From Victivallales bacterium (GTDB lineage: Bacteria > Verrucomicrobiota > Lentisphaeria > Victivallales > JAADHT01), in contig JAFGFR010000012.1 of the NCBI GenBank assembly GCA_016930955.1, positions 1-11,123 on the forward strand: a DNA stretch of 11,123 nucleotides, in the 5' to 3' direction. A program made the translations under genes and the position numbers. The notes below the pieces were generated by a model. That model saw only the letters and a program-made list of their open reading frames with translations, had not been told where the DNA came from and searched no databases. The first letter of the stretch is position 1, and each line of letters opens with the position of its first letter. Shown here piece after piece: positions 1 to 6,450 of this stretch.

Positions 1-1
1 A

Positions 2-202
2 CAAAATGGGCATCTCTCTGCCTCAAACCTGACAGGGTTATCATTTTGTGAAGAATTCAGGGTGCATGCCCCGGATGTCTGGGTATATGCGTCGGATCAC
101 CGGCCTCTTGTCGTGGTTATTGACGCGGTTGAAAAACCTGACTGGACAGAAGAGGAAATAAATGTATTTTTCCGTGATGGTGTCTATGGCAAGGTCGATT
201 AG
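2..202 (+). CDS. C-terminal fragment of an unrecognised protein (5' end outside window)
   Basis: The frame starting at base 2 is open for 66 codons and ends in TAG at 200-202. The readable tail includes DHRPLVVVIDAVEKPDW and ends FFRDGVYGKVD. The composition looks like real coding sequence: a hydrophobic strand-like VVVID followed by an acidic, helix-like stretch (TEEEI). A candidate terminator follows 24 bases after the stop, and the next gene starts 76 bases downstream, which fits the end of a transcription unit. I do not recognise the family and assign no function. It could be the last part of a larger enzyme; only upstream sequence would tell. Confidence 0.5.
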   Translation, partial: QNGHLSASNLTGLSFCEEFRVHAPDVWVYASDHRPLVVVIDAVEKPDWTEEEINVFFRDGVYGKVD

Positions 203-225
203 CATTGGGAGCTGATTTCAAGACT

Positions 226-250
226 CCGCGTGGCTGCCACGGGGATTTTT
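226..250 (+). terminator. Candidate intrinsic terminator upstream of the AMMECR1 gene
   Basis: The left arm CCGCGTGG (226-233) and right arm CCACGGGG (237-244) can pair at 7 of 8 positions around a CTG loop, followed by ATTTTT (245-250). It lies just after the TAG at 200-202 and before the ribosome binding site of the next gene. It would therefore end transcription of the truncated upstream gene and separate it from the AMMECR1-transporter unit. The stem has one internal mismatch and the T run is only five bases, so it may be weak. Confidence 0.5.
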
Positions 251-278
251 AAGATCGGCTCATGAGGCGAGGGTTTAT

Positions 279-854
279 ATGGGTAATCATGAGGATAGTT
301 ACACGTTGGAGGAGAGGCGGCGTCTTCTTGGCATAGCCCGCGGTGCCATAGAGGGGCGTCTTGCGGGGAAGAGGTATGAGCTTCCCCTTGCCTTGCCGGA
401 AAGTTTTCTGCAAGTCAGGTCCTGCTTTGTCACCCTGCGGTCTTCAGACGGGGGTCTGCGGGGTTGCATCGGGAATATCGAGCCTTTCCAGCCCCTTGCC
501 GCCAACGTTGCAGCGAATGCTGTCAACGCGGCTTTCTCTGACCCGCGCTTTCCGCCGGTTTCCTCGAGGGAGGTGGACACTCTGACTATAGAGGTGTCAA
601 TTCTGACACTTCCCAGGGAGGTTGGGAGCTATAGGGATTTTATTGTTGGCAAGCATGGGATAATCCTGAATCTTTCGGGAAGCGGTGCGGTATTTCTGCC
701 ACAGGTTGCCGGGGAGCAGGGATGGGATGCTGAAACCACGCTTTCGCATCTGGCCATGAAAGCTGGTCTTGCGCACGACGCGTGGAGGGATCCCGCATGC
801 AGGTTCAAAGTTTTCGAGGCAGTATATTTTTCAGAGGCGGACTTTTCGGGATAG
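279..854 (+). CDS. AMMECR1-domain protein (AmmeMemoRadiSam system protein A type)
   Basis: The 191-residue protein is almost entirely one AMMECR1 domain. Diagnostic segments are LRGCIG at residues 60-65, the FSDPRFPPV segment at 86-94, and FLPQV...EQGWD at 139-150, followed by the family-typical KAGL..DAWRDP. The length is normal for bacterial single-domain members. The ATG at 279 is preceded by GAGGCGAGGG with a 5-base spacer. In many genomes this family occurs with a MEMO-like protein and a radical SAM enzyme (AmmeMemoRadiSam); the biochemical role is unsettled and a part in modifying a protein or RNA has been proposed. Neither partner is visible here. It is cytosolic: no signal peptide or membrane segment is seen. 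The stop is 12 bases before the transporter start, so the two are probably co-transcribed. Family assignment is firm, function open. Confidence 0.93.
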   Translation: MGNHEDSYTLEERRRLLGIARGAIEGRLAGKRYELPLALPESFLQVRSCFVTLRSSDGGLRGCIGNIEPFQPLAANVAANAVNAAFSDPRFPPVSSREVDTLTIEVSILTLPREVGSYRDFIVGKHGIILNLSGSGAVFLPQVAGEQGWDAETTLSHLAMKAGLAHDAWRDPACRFKVFEAVYFSEADFSG

Positions 855-866
855 GATGGAAGGGTT

Positions 867-2417
867 ATGGCTGGCGGCGCAAACGAGAGGTCATTGTGGG
901 GCAGCAGGGCGGGTTTTCTTCTTGCTGCGATCGGGTCTGCCGTGGGGCTCGGCAACATATGGCGGTTCAGCTATGTGGCTTATTCCAATGGTGGCGGTGC
1001 TTTCCTGTTGCCCTATCTGGTGGCTCTTCTTCTTGCCGGCGCGCCGATCATGCTTGTGGAGTATGGGCTTGGTCACAAGTATCACGGGTCGCCGCCGCTG
1101 GCTTTTAGAGCTATCAGCTCGAAAATGGAGTGGGCAGGATGGTGGATGCCCATTGTTGCCACTCTCGGGATAATGCTTTTCTATGCTGTTGTCATAGGGT
1201 GGTGCATCAACTTTTTCCTTTATTCCTTCAACCTCGGCTGGGGGGACAACACGCAGGAATTCTTTTTCAACAACTTTCTTCTCATAGAGAATGAAGGCAC
1301 GTATATGGTGAAGCATGTCAACTGGCAGATTCTCGGCGCCACGTTCATCGTGTGGCTGACGTGCTGGGGGATATGCTTCAAGGAAGTTAACCACGGCATT
1401 GAGAAGGCCTGCCTGGTCTTTATGCCTTTGCTTCTTATTCTTACGACTGTTCTTGTTGTGTGGAGCATAACGCTTGACGGGGCGGCGCAGGGCATACTGC
1501 TTTACATCAAACCCGACTGGGGGAAGATTGATGTGTTTTCCAATCCTGAGGCCTGGAAGGTCTGGACTGCGGCCTTCGGGCAGACCTTCTTCACTCTCTC
1601 GCTTGGTTTCGGGATAATGATCACCTATGCCAGTTATCTTCCCAAGAGGAGCAACCTTGTCGGCAACGGTATTTTTGTATGTCTGGCGGACACGATGTAC
1701 TCCATTTTTGCGGGTTTCGCGGTGTTCGGTGTTCTTGGTTTCATGGCGGCATCGCGGAATGTGAGCTTGCAGGAGGTGGTGAAACAGGGGCCTGGCCTGG
1801 CTTTTGTGGTGTATCCTCAGGCGATAAACCAGCTTCCTGTTGCCAGGGAGTTATTCGGTGCGTTGTTCTTTTTCACGCTTGTGCTTGCGGGTCTGTCGTC
1901 TGGCATCTCGCTCATCGAGGCCTTCACCTGCTCGATTACCGACAAGTTCGGTTTCAAGCGCGGCAAGGTGGTAAGCATCATATGCGTCGCGGGTTTTTTG
2001 GGCAGCATAATTTTCACCACCAACATCGGGCTTTTTGTGCTGGACATTGTGGATCATTTCATCAACAGCTACGGTCTGCTGGCCGGTGGCTTGCTGGAAT
2101 GTGTGCTCGTCGGATGGTTCATCAAGACCAAGCTCATCAGGAAGCATATGAACGACGCGGGCGGGATAGTCATAATGCCAGCGGCATGGGACTGGTGTGT
2201 CAAGATCGTCACTCCCGCGATACTTTTGCTCATGATCGTCATGGCCGTCGTGGAGGATATCAGTAAGCCCTACGAGGGGTATCCGCGCTGGATGATCCTG
2301 ACGTTTGGTGTCGGCGCGCTGCTGCTGACCCTGCTTCCCTCCGTGGCGCTGTCCCTCGCGAAGTGGCCGGACAGGAAGGTCTCGCACAAGCCCGAGCAGG
2401 AGCATATCCTGACATAG
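867..2417 (+). CDS. Sodium-dependent transporter, neurotransmitter:sodium symporter (NSS/SNF) family
   Basis: The 516-residue inner-membrane protein should import an amino acid or related amine with Na+. Segment 1 carries GSAVGLGNIWRFSY (residues 23-36), the unwound helix that in LeuT-fold symporters forms both sodium sites and part of the substrate site, with Asn30 at the conserved sodium ligand. NGGGAFLLPY (41-50) follows. The helix-6 signature GQTFFTLSLGFG and the helix-8 serine pair in LAGLSSG are both present. Around a dozen hydrophobic segments are readable and the C-terminus is short and charged, normal for bacterial members. The start at 867 has GGAAGGG just upstream and lies 12 bases after the AMMECR1 stop, suggesting one operon. 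The substrate cannot be read from sequence. No convincing terminator is visible between its stop and the convergent superoxide dismutase gene. Confidence 0.95.
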   Translation: MAGGANERSLWGSRAGFLLAAIGSAVGLGNIWRFSYVAYSNGGGAFLLPYLVALLLAGAPIMLVEYGLGHKYHGSPPLAFRAISSKMEWAGWWMPIVATLGIMLFYAVVIGWCINFFLYSFNLGWGDNTQEFFFNNFLLIENEGTYMVKHVNWQILGATFIVWLTCWGICFKEVNHGIEKACLVFMPLLLILTTVLVVWSITLDGAAQGILLYIKPDWGKIDVFSNPEAWKVWTAAFGQTFFTLSLGFGIMITYASYLPKRSNLVGNGIFVCLADTMYSIFAGFAVFGVLGFMAASRNVSLQEVVKQGPGLAFVVYPQAINQLPVARELFGALFFFTLVLAGLSSGISLIEAFTCSITDKFGFKRGKVVSIICVAGFLGSIIFTTNIGLFVLDIVDHFINSYGLLAGGLLECVLVGWFIKTKLIRKHMNDAGGIVIMPAAWDWCVKIVTPAILLLMIVMAVVEDISKPYEGYPRWMILTFGVGALLLTLLPSVALSLAKWPDRKVSHKPEQEHILT

Positions 2418-2610
2418 CTTTTTCCCCGTGCCGGGAACGGGCTGGTACATATTCAGCAAACCCCTTTTGTTCGGGGTCAGGATTGTGGCGGTTTCAGACA
2501 TTTTCGGCGGCTATCATAGCGCCAAGGGACTAAATATCGAGGCTTTGCTCGATCATGCGGCTGAGGTAGGCTCCTTAGGGAAGCAAATGTTGCGGTGCGA
2601 TTTGCGGTGC

Positions 2611-3303
2611 TTATGTTTTGGCGGTCGAATAACGTCTTGCTACCTCCGGCCAGTTGACCACCTTCCAAAATGCGTCAACATAGCTGCCACGCTTGTTCTG
2701 GTACTTAAGGTAATATGCGTGTTCCCAGACATCGAGGGCCAGAATGGGTGTACCGCGGGTTGATGCCACGTCCATTAGCGGGTTGTCTTGATTGGCGGTC
2801 GAGCTGACGAACAGCATACCTTCCGTATCCACACATAACCAGACCCATCCGCTTCCAAACCGGGTGCCCGCCGCTTGGCTGAACTGCTGCTTGAAAGCCT
2901 CGAAAGAACCAAAGCTGGAGTCAATTGCCTTTGCAAGATCTCCCGTCGGTTTGCCTCCGCCATGTGGCGACATCATGTTCCAGAACATGGTGTGGTTCCA
3001 GTGCCCGCCGGCGTTATTGCGCAACTCCACGGGTAATTTGCTTATTTTGGCAAATAAGCTTTCCAACGACTGCCCATCCAGCTCGGTCCCTCTAAGCGCA
3101 TTCAACATGTTATTGAAGTAGCCGCGGTGGTGACGGCTGTAATGAATCTCCATGGTTTGCGCATCTATGTGCGGCTCCAAGGCATCGAAGGCATGTGGCA
3201 ATGGCTCAAATACGTAAACCGATTCCTGGGCATTCACCACGGCTGTCTTCAATGCCAGGGCCATACAGCAGGCCATGATCACAATCGTCATGTTCTTCAT
3301 CAT
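2611..3303 (-). CDS. Exported Fe/Mn-family superoxide dismutase, probably manganese type
   Basis: This 230-residue enzyme converts superoxide to oxygen and hydrogen peroxide. It begins with a Sec-type signal peptide: a short basic start, hydrophobic core, and likely cleavage after VVNA at residue 25, so it should act in the periplasm or outside the cell. The mature part is complete. Metal ligands are His54 (MEIHYSRHH), His104 (GGHWNHTMFW), Asp191 and His195 (DVWEHAYY); the active-site Tyr is Tyr62. Gln172 in TANQDNPL sits at the position usual for manganese enzymes, and the glycine pair before HWNH agrees, although cambialistic use cannot be excluded. The start has AAGG with a 6-base spacer. 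A good promoter lies upstream (3374-3402), so it need not depend on read-through from the oxidoreductase operon on the same strand. Most family members lack a leader, so the leader is the unusual feature. A lipobox reading (IMAC) is unlikely because the preceding core is too short. Confidence 0.95.
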   Translation of the reverse strand: MMKNMTIVIMACCMALALKTAVVNAQESVYVFEPLPHAFDALEPHIDAQTMEIHYSRHHRGYFNNMLNALRGTELDGQSLESLFAKISKLPVELRNNAGGHWNHTMFWNMMSPHGGGKPTGDLAKAIDSSFGSFEAFKQQFSQAAGTRFGSGWVWLCVDTEGMLFVSSTANQDNPLMDVASTRGTPILALDVWEHAYYLKYQNKRGSYVDAFWKVVNWPEVARRYSTAKT

Positions 3304-3373
3304 TTTTCACCTTGTCACTCAAAATAAGAATAGATCACCTGCACAGTTGCAGTAGAAAATTTCATGTAAAAGT

Positions 3374-3402
3374 ATTTTAGCATGATCAGGCTACCTTTTC
3401 AA
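3374..3402 (-). promoter_or_regulatory. Sigma70-like promoter of the superoxide dismutase gene
   Basis: Reading the - strand, TTGAAA (3397-3402) is followed after 17 bases by TAAAAT (3374-3379). Each hexamer matches consensus at 5 of 6 positions. The inferred start of transcription is about 60 bases before the ATG at 3303. A perfect TTGACA further upstream has no acceptable -10 box at the right distance and was not chosen. Confidence 0.6.
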
Positions 3403-3532
3403 ACGAAAACGATATAAATTCCCCATTATGTCAACTGAAAAATACATTTTTATTGTGGAATTACTGCAAATTAGCAAGGAAAGTTTTTAACACCCCAGGT
3501 ATGACCCCATCAGTTCCCTTCTGAGTTCTAAG

Positions 3533-4711
3533 TCAATCATCGAGGGGATGTGTTCTTTCCGCGAGAGGGAATTTCACGACGCTCCCTGACAGTCCCGATG
3601 CATAGATGCCCTGAATCATCTCCTGCGCAAGCCGCGCGTTGTATATGTTTGAGACAGGCTGCCGGTCCTCCATTATGGAGCATATGAGGTCCCAGGCGGC
3701 AAAACGGTTTGCCTCGAGGAAGAACCCGGCTTCCGGGACGTCCATCCGTCCGCAGCGGGAGTAGTCCAATGGCTCCGCGCCCGGAATTGAACGTTCCTCC
3801 CTGACGGGAACCTCTTCGAAGGATGAGGAATCCTCTACCGGACCCGGTCTCCGGCTGATACGCAGTTTTTCGACGGGCCGGGCTGGAAAATCCTTGAAGC
3901 GCATGGAGATCGCTCCTTTTGTGCCGACGACGCACAGTCCCATGTTCACGATTCCTGTTCTTTGGACGCTCTCGCTGCCGGCGAGTCCGCGTCTGCTCTC
4001 GAAGATGCCGCGCACTCCGTTCGGGAAGCGGAAACTGGCAAAGACGCTGTCACCTGCTGAAGGGCCTATCGGTTCGACGGTCTTCTCCTCCCTGTCGGCC
4101 TTGACTATCGGACGGTTCTTCAGCGTGACATCTGCCATCACGCATTCGGGGGCTCCGAAGATGAAGGTCTGGAGGTCAAGGATATGGGTGCCAAGGACAA
4201 TCATGTCCTCTCCGCCGCCGCGGTGGTCGCATTTTCCGCGTCCGTAGGCGGTCAAAGGCGTCCCTATCTCTCCGACCTCTATCATCTTCTTCATGGCAAG
4301 GAAGGCGAGGTCGTATCTGGCCGGATGAGCCATGCATATCTTTATTTGCCTCTGTTCGGCGATCTTCACGATTTCGTCTGCTTCCGGCAGATTGGCGGCC
4401 AGAGGCTTTTCGCAGTAGATGTGGCAGCCTCTCTCAGCGGCGGTACTGATAAGAGGCAGATGATCGCAGGGATGTCTGGAGCACAATACGACGATGTCCG
4501 GTTTCTCCTTTTCCAGCATTTCGATATAGTCTGAATAGTGCCTTCTCGCGCCAGAGGAATCGAGTTTCGCCGCCAGATTCTCCGTGTTCGAGTCCACGTG
4601 CGCGACCACGTCCACGTCTGGCAGGCCGCGGAATGCATTGTGCAATCCGTGGAGACCGAGCATCATCCTGGAACTGTCCATGACTATCCCGACTTTCCAG
4701 ATCTTAGACAT
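3533..4711 (-). CDS. Gfo/Idh/MocA family oxidoreductase (last gene of the operon)
   Basis: The 392-residue protein is an NAD(P)-dependent sugar or cyclitol dehydrogenase-type enzyme. An N-terminal Rossmann domain (about residues 1-125) leads to the catalytic EKPLA motif with Lys102, then a C-terminal alpha/beta domain with GTHILDL (His176, Asp179) in the usual active-site position. The nucleotide-binding loop is atypical: VGIVMDSSRMMLGLHGLH replaces the usual GxGxxG. The start at 4711 is preferred over an upstream in-frame one at 4771 because it has GAGGAA just upstream, gives the normal family start (MSKIWKVGIV), and avoids a poor N-terminus that overlaps the preceding gene. It starts 28 bases after the SDR stop. 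It is about 50 residues longer than the other Gfo/Idh protein here, largely through a loop near residues 290-340. The substrate is unknown. No clear terminator follows its stop. Confidence 0.92.
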   Translation of the reverse strand: MSKIWKVGIVMDSSRMMLGLHGLHNAFRGLPDVDVVAHVDSNTENLAAKLDSSGARRHYSDYIEMLEKEKPDIVVLCSRHPCDHLPLISTAAERGCHIYCEKPLAANLPEADEIVKIAEQRQIKICMAHPARYDLAFLAMKKMIEVGEIGTPLTAYGRGKCDHRGGGEDMIVLGTHILDLQTFIFGAPECVMADVTLKNRPIVKADREEKTVEPIGPSAGDSVFASFRFPNGVRGIFESRRGLAGSESVQRTGIVNMGLCVVGTKGAISMRFKDFPARPVEKLRISRRPGPVEDSSSFEEVPVREERSIPGAEPLDYSRCGRMDVPEAGFFLEANRFAAWDLICSIMEDRQPVSNIYNARLAQEMIQGIYASGLSGSVVKFPLAERTHPLDD

Positions 4712-4714
4712 GTA

Positions 4715-4720
4715 TTCCTC
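4715..4720 (-). promoter_or_regulatory. Ribosome binding site GAGGAA fixing the Gfo/Idh start at 4711
   Basis: On the - strand GAGGAA is followed by TAC and then ATG. It is the only good Shine-Dalgarno match near either candidate start of this gene and supports the shorter product. Confidence 0.6.
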
Positions 4721-4739
4721 ATCGTGTTTTAGATGTATC

Positions 4740-5483
4740 TCAATCCATGCCGCCGCAGGTGCGGCCGCCATCGATCATGTAGTTGGAACCGGTGATGAAC
4801 GCGGCCTTGTCGGAGCAAAGATACAATATCAAATCGACGACCTCCTTCGGCTCCGCGGACCTGCCGAGACGTGTCTTCATGTTCGCCATGCCGGGCCTGG
4901 TCATAACGGGACCGGGGGATACGCAGCATGCCCGGACTCCATGAGGGGCTCCGCAGAGCGCCAACGCCTTGGTGAGCCCGATGATCCCGCTCTTGGCTGC
5001 GCTGTAGTTCACCGCGCCCGCGGAACCTTCCGTGCCGGAGACTGAGCCCAGATTGATCATGACACCGCTTTTCTGACTTATCATTGCGCCAATCACGGCG
5101 TGGCAGAAGTAGACTGCGCCCTTGAGGTTCACGTCAAGCCCCCAGTCGATGACGTCTACGGGAAGCTCATGGAAAGGCTTGTGGCAGTTGCAGACCCTCG
5201 TCTCCGCTCCGCCCGCGAAATTCAGCAGGATGTCGATGCGTCCAAACTTCTCCAGCGCCATGTCGGCAGCACTCTTCACTTCATCATATTTGCGGACGTC
5301 CACCTGGAGCCCGATGGCTTCTCCTCCGTCCCTGCGGATGCCTGCTGCAGCCGCTTCAACCGCCTCTTTGTTCACGTCCGTGAGAATGACTTTGGCACCA
5401 TCCTTCACCAGCTCCTGAGCGGAGAGAAGACCCATTCCGGATGCGGCCCCGGTGATTATCGCGATCCTGTCCTTGAAGCTCAT
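4740..5483 (-). CDS. Classical short-chain dehydrogenase/reductase (SDR)
   Basis: The 247-residue length and single Rossmann fold are typical of classical SDRs, which oxidise or reduce hydroxyl and keto groups. The cofactor loop TGAASGMG is at residues 11-18. Asp36 at the end of the second strand favours NAD(H) over NADP(H). NFAGG at 88-92 is the NNAG structural motif with Asn-to-Phe variation. The catalytic set is complete: Asn119, Ser147, Tyr160 and Lys164 (YSAAK). The C-terminal TGSNYMIDGG is also typical. The ATG overlaps the stop of the preceding quinone oxidoreductase-like gene in the arrangement ATGA (5480-5483), so translation is probably coupled; a GGAG lies about 11 bases upstream. 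Substrate not readable. The run of Cys residues (VCNCH near 98-101, ACC near 186-187) is unusual but not a recognised metal site. Confidence 0.95.
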   Translation of the reverse strand: MSFKDRIAIITGAASGMGLLSAQELVKDGAKVILTDVNKEAVEAAAAGIRRDGGEAIGLQVDVRKYDEVKSAADMALEKFGRIDILLNFAGGAETRVCNCHKPFHELPVDVIDWGLDVNLKGAVYFCHAVIGAMISQKSGVMINLGSVSGTEGSAGAVNYSAAKSGIIGLTKALALCGAPHGVRACCVSPGPVMTRPGMANMKTRLGRSAEPKEVVDLILYLCSDKAAFITGSNYMIDGGRTCGGMD

Positions 5484-6448
5484 GTTTTAGTTTTCTCCAG
5501 TGTTAAAACAACCTTACCCAGATTCTGCTGTTTTTCAAGGATGCCGTGCGCCTCCTCCGCTTTCGCCATCGGGAGTGTCCTGTAGATGACTGACCTGATT
5601 TTACCCGATGATAATTTGTCCCAGAGTTTCGCCTCAAGATCTGAGAGGATCTTCGCCTTCATCTCCGATGTCCGGCTGCGGAGCGTGCTTCCGATCAGTT
5701 TCAGACCCTTGCGGAAAAAGACGTTCATGTCGATTTCAGTCCTGGCTCCTGCGAGAGTCGCAATGACGATCCAGCGTCCGCCACGCGCCATCTTTTCGAC
5801 ACAAGCACCCATTCCCGCACCAACGACGCAATCCAGGGCGATGTCCACGGGATGCTTGTCCATGGCCGCCGCAAGATCGTCCTTCTTCCTGTTGACAATT
5901 ATATCGGCACCAAGCGTGCGGACAAAACTGGCCTTCTCCTCCGAACCGACAGTCGTCATGACCTTCGCCCCGAGATCTTTCGCGAGCTGAATCGCCGCGA
6001 TGCCCAGTCCGCTGGCGCCGGCCTGAATCAGGACGGTGTCGCCCCCTTTCATGCCGCCTTCGAGACAGAGATTGAGATAGGATGTCGCGAACGCCTCCGG
6101 AATTGCGGCGGCCTCCTCCATCGACAAGCCTTTCGGAACCGGAAGAACCATGTCCGCCGGGACGGCGACCTTTTCTGCATAACCGCCTCCGCCGAGTAAA
6201 GCGCAGACCTTGTCGCCGGTTCGCCAACGGCTTTGCGCTGGAGCCTTGAGGACAACACCCGCCACTTCCAGCCCCATCCACTCGGGCCAGCCCGGTGGTG
6301 ATGGATACTTGCCGTCACGCTGGAGCAGGTCGGCGCGGTTGAGGGCAGCCGCATGGACTTCAATGATCACCTCGTTTTCTTTCCGCACCGGATCGGGAAC
6401 TTCGCTCCAAACGAGTTCCTTATCGGCATCAATTAGCATTGCATGCAT
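5480..6448 (-). CDS. Zinc-independent MDR, PIG3/quinone oxidoreductase-like NAD(P)H reductase
   Basis: The 322-residue protein belongs to the quinone oxidoreductase branch of medium-chain reductases. The N-terminal GroES-like domain carries LNRADLLQRDGKYPSPPGWP (residues 37-56) and GLEVAG (59-64), a signature of the PIG3 group. The nucleotide-binding loop is QAGASGLG (142-149), and LRSRTSEMKAKI and GKVVL near the C-terminus are also typical. No zinc ligands are expected or present. Members reduce quinones or act on enones with NADPH; in this cluster a role on an unsaturated or keto intermediate is possible but unproven. The start at 6448 lies 2 bases after the preceding TGA, with GGAG 9 bases upstream, and matches family starts. 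An in-frame ATG at 6463, overlapping the preceding gene by 13 bases, is an alternative adding five residues. Confidence 0.92.
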   Translation of the reverse strand: MHAMLIDADKELVWSEVPDPVRKENEVIIEVHAAALNRADLLQRDGKYPSPPGWPEWMGLEVAGVVLKAPAQSRWRTGDKVCALLGGGGYAEKVAVPADMVLPVPKGLSMEEAAAIPEAFATSYLNLCLEGGMKGGDTVLIQAGASGLGIAAIQLAKDLGAKVMTTVGSEEKASFVRTLGADIIVNRKKDDLAAAMDKHPVDIALDCVVGAGMGACVEKMARGGRWIVIATLAGARTEIDMNVFFRKGLKLIGSTLRSRTSEMKAKILSDLEAKLWDKLSSGKIRSVIYRTLPMAKAEEAHGILEKQQNLGKVVLTLEKTKT

Positions 6449-6450
6449 GT

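Noticed and set aside
1..49. Perfect 8-base inverted pair ACAAAATG (1-8) and CATTTTGT (42-49).
   Set aside because: It lies inside an apparent reading frame, the loop is long and no T run or partner copy is seen. It could be the edge of something outside the window but cannot be supported.
2424..2480. Possible terminator hairpins after the transporter (CCCGT with ACGGG, and ACCCC with GGGGT).
   Set aside because: Stems of only five pairs, and neither is followed by a T run on either strand.
1851..2501. 216-codon open frame on the - strand opposite the transporter.
   Set aside because: It is antisense to a firmly identified gene, has a low-complexity basic and acidic composition, and no family signature.
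3434..3439. TTGACA-like -35 box (TGTCAA on the + strand) near the dismutase gene.
   Set aside because: There is no -10 box at 16-18 bases; the TTGAAA-17-TAAAAT pair nearer the gene is better spaced.
3481..3532. Terminator for the six-gene operon.
   Set aside because: Only a four-pair stem (TCAG with CTGA) and a short distant T run can be drawn on the - strand, too weak to call.
4712..4771. N-terminal extension of the last Gfo/Idh protein starting at 4771.
   Set aside because: It overlaps the SDR gene end, lacks a ribosome binding site and precedes a clear GAGGAA-ATG start at 4711.
5736..6281. 181-codon open frame on the - strand in another frame of the quinone oxidoreductase-like gene.
   Set aside because: Gly-, Arg- and Ser-rich translation typical of a shifted frame in G+C-rich coding DNA; the overlapping gene has clear motifs.
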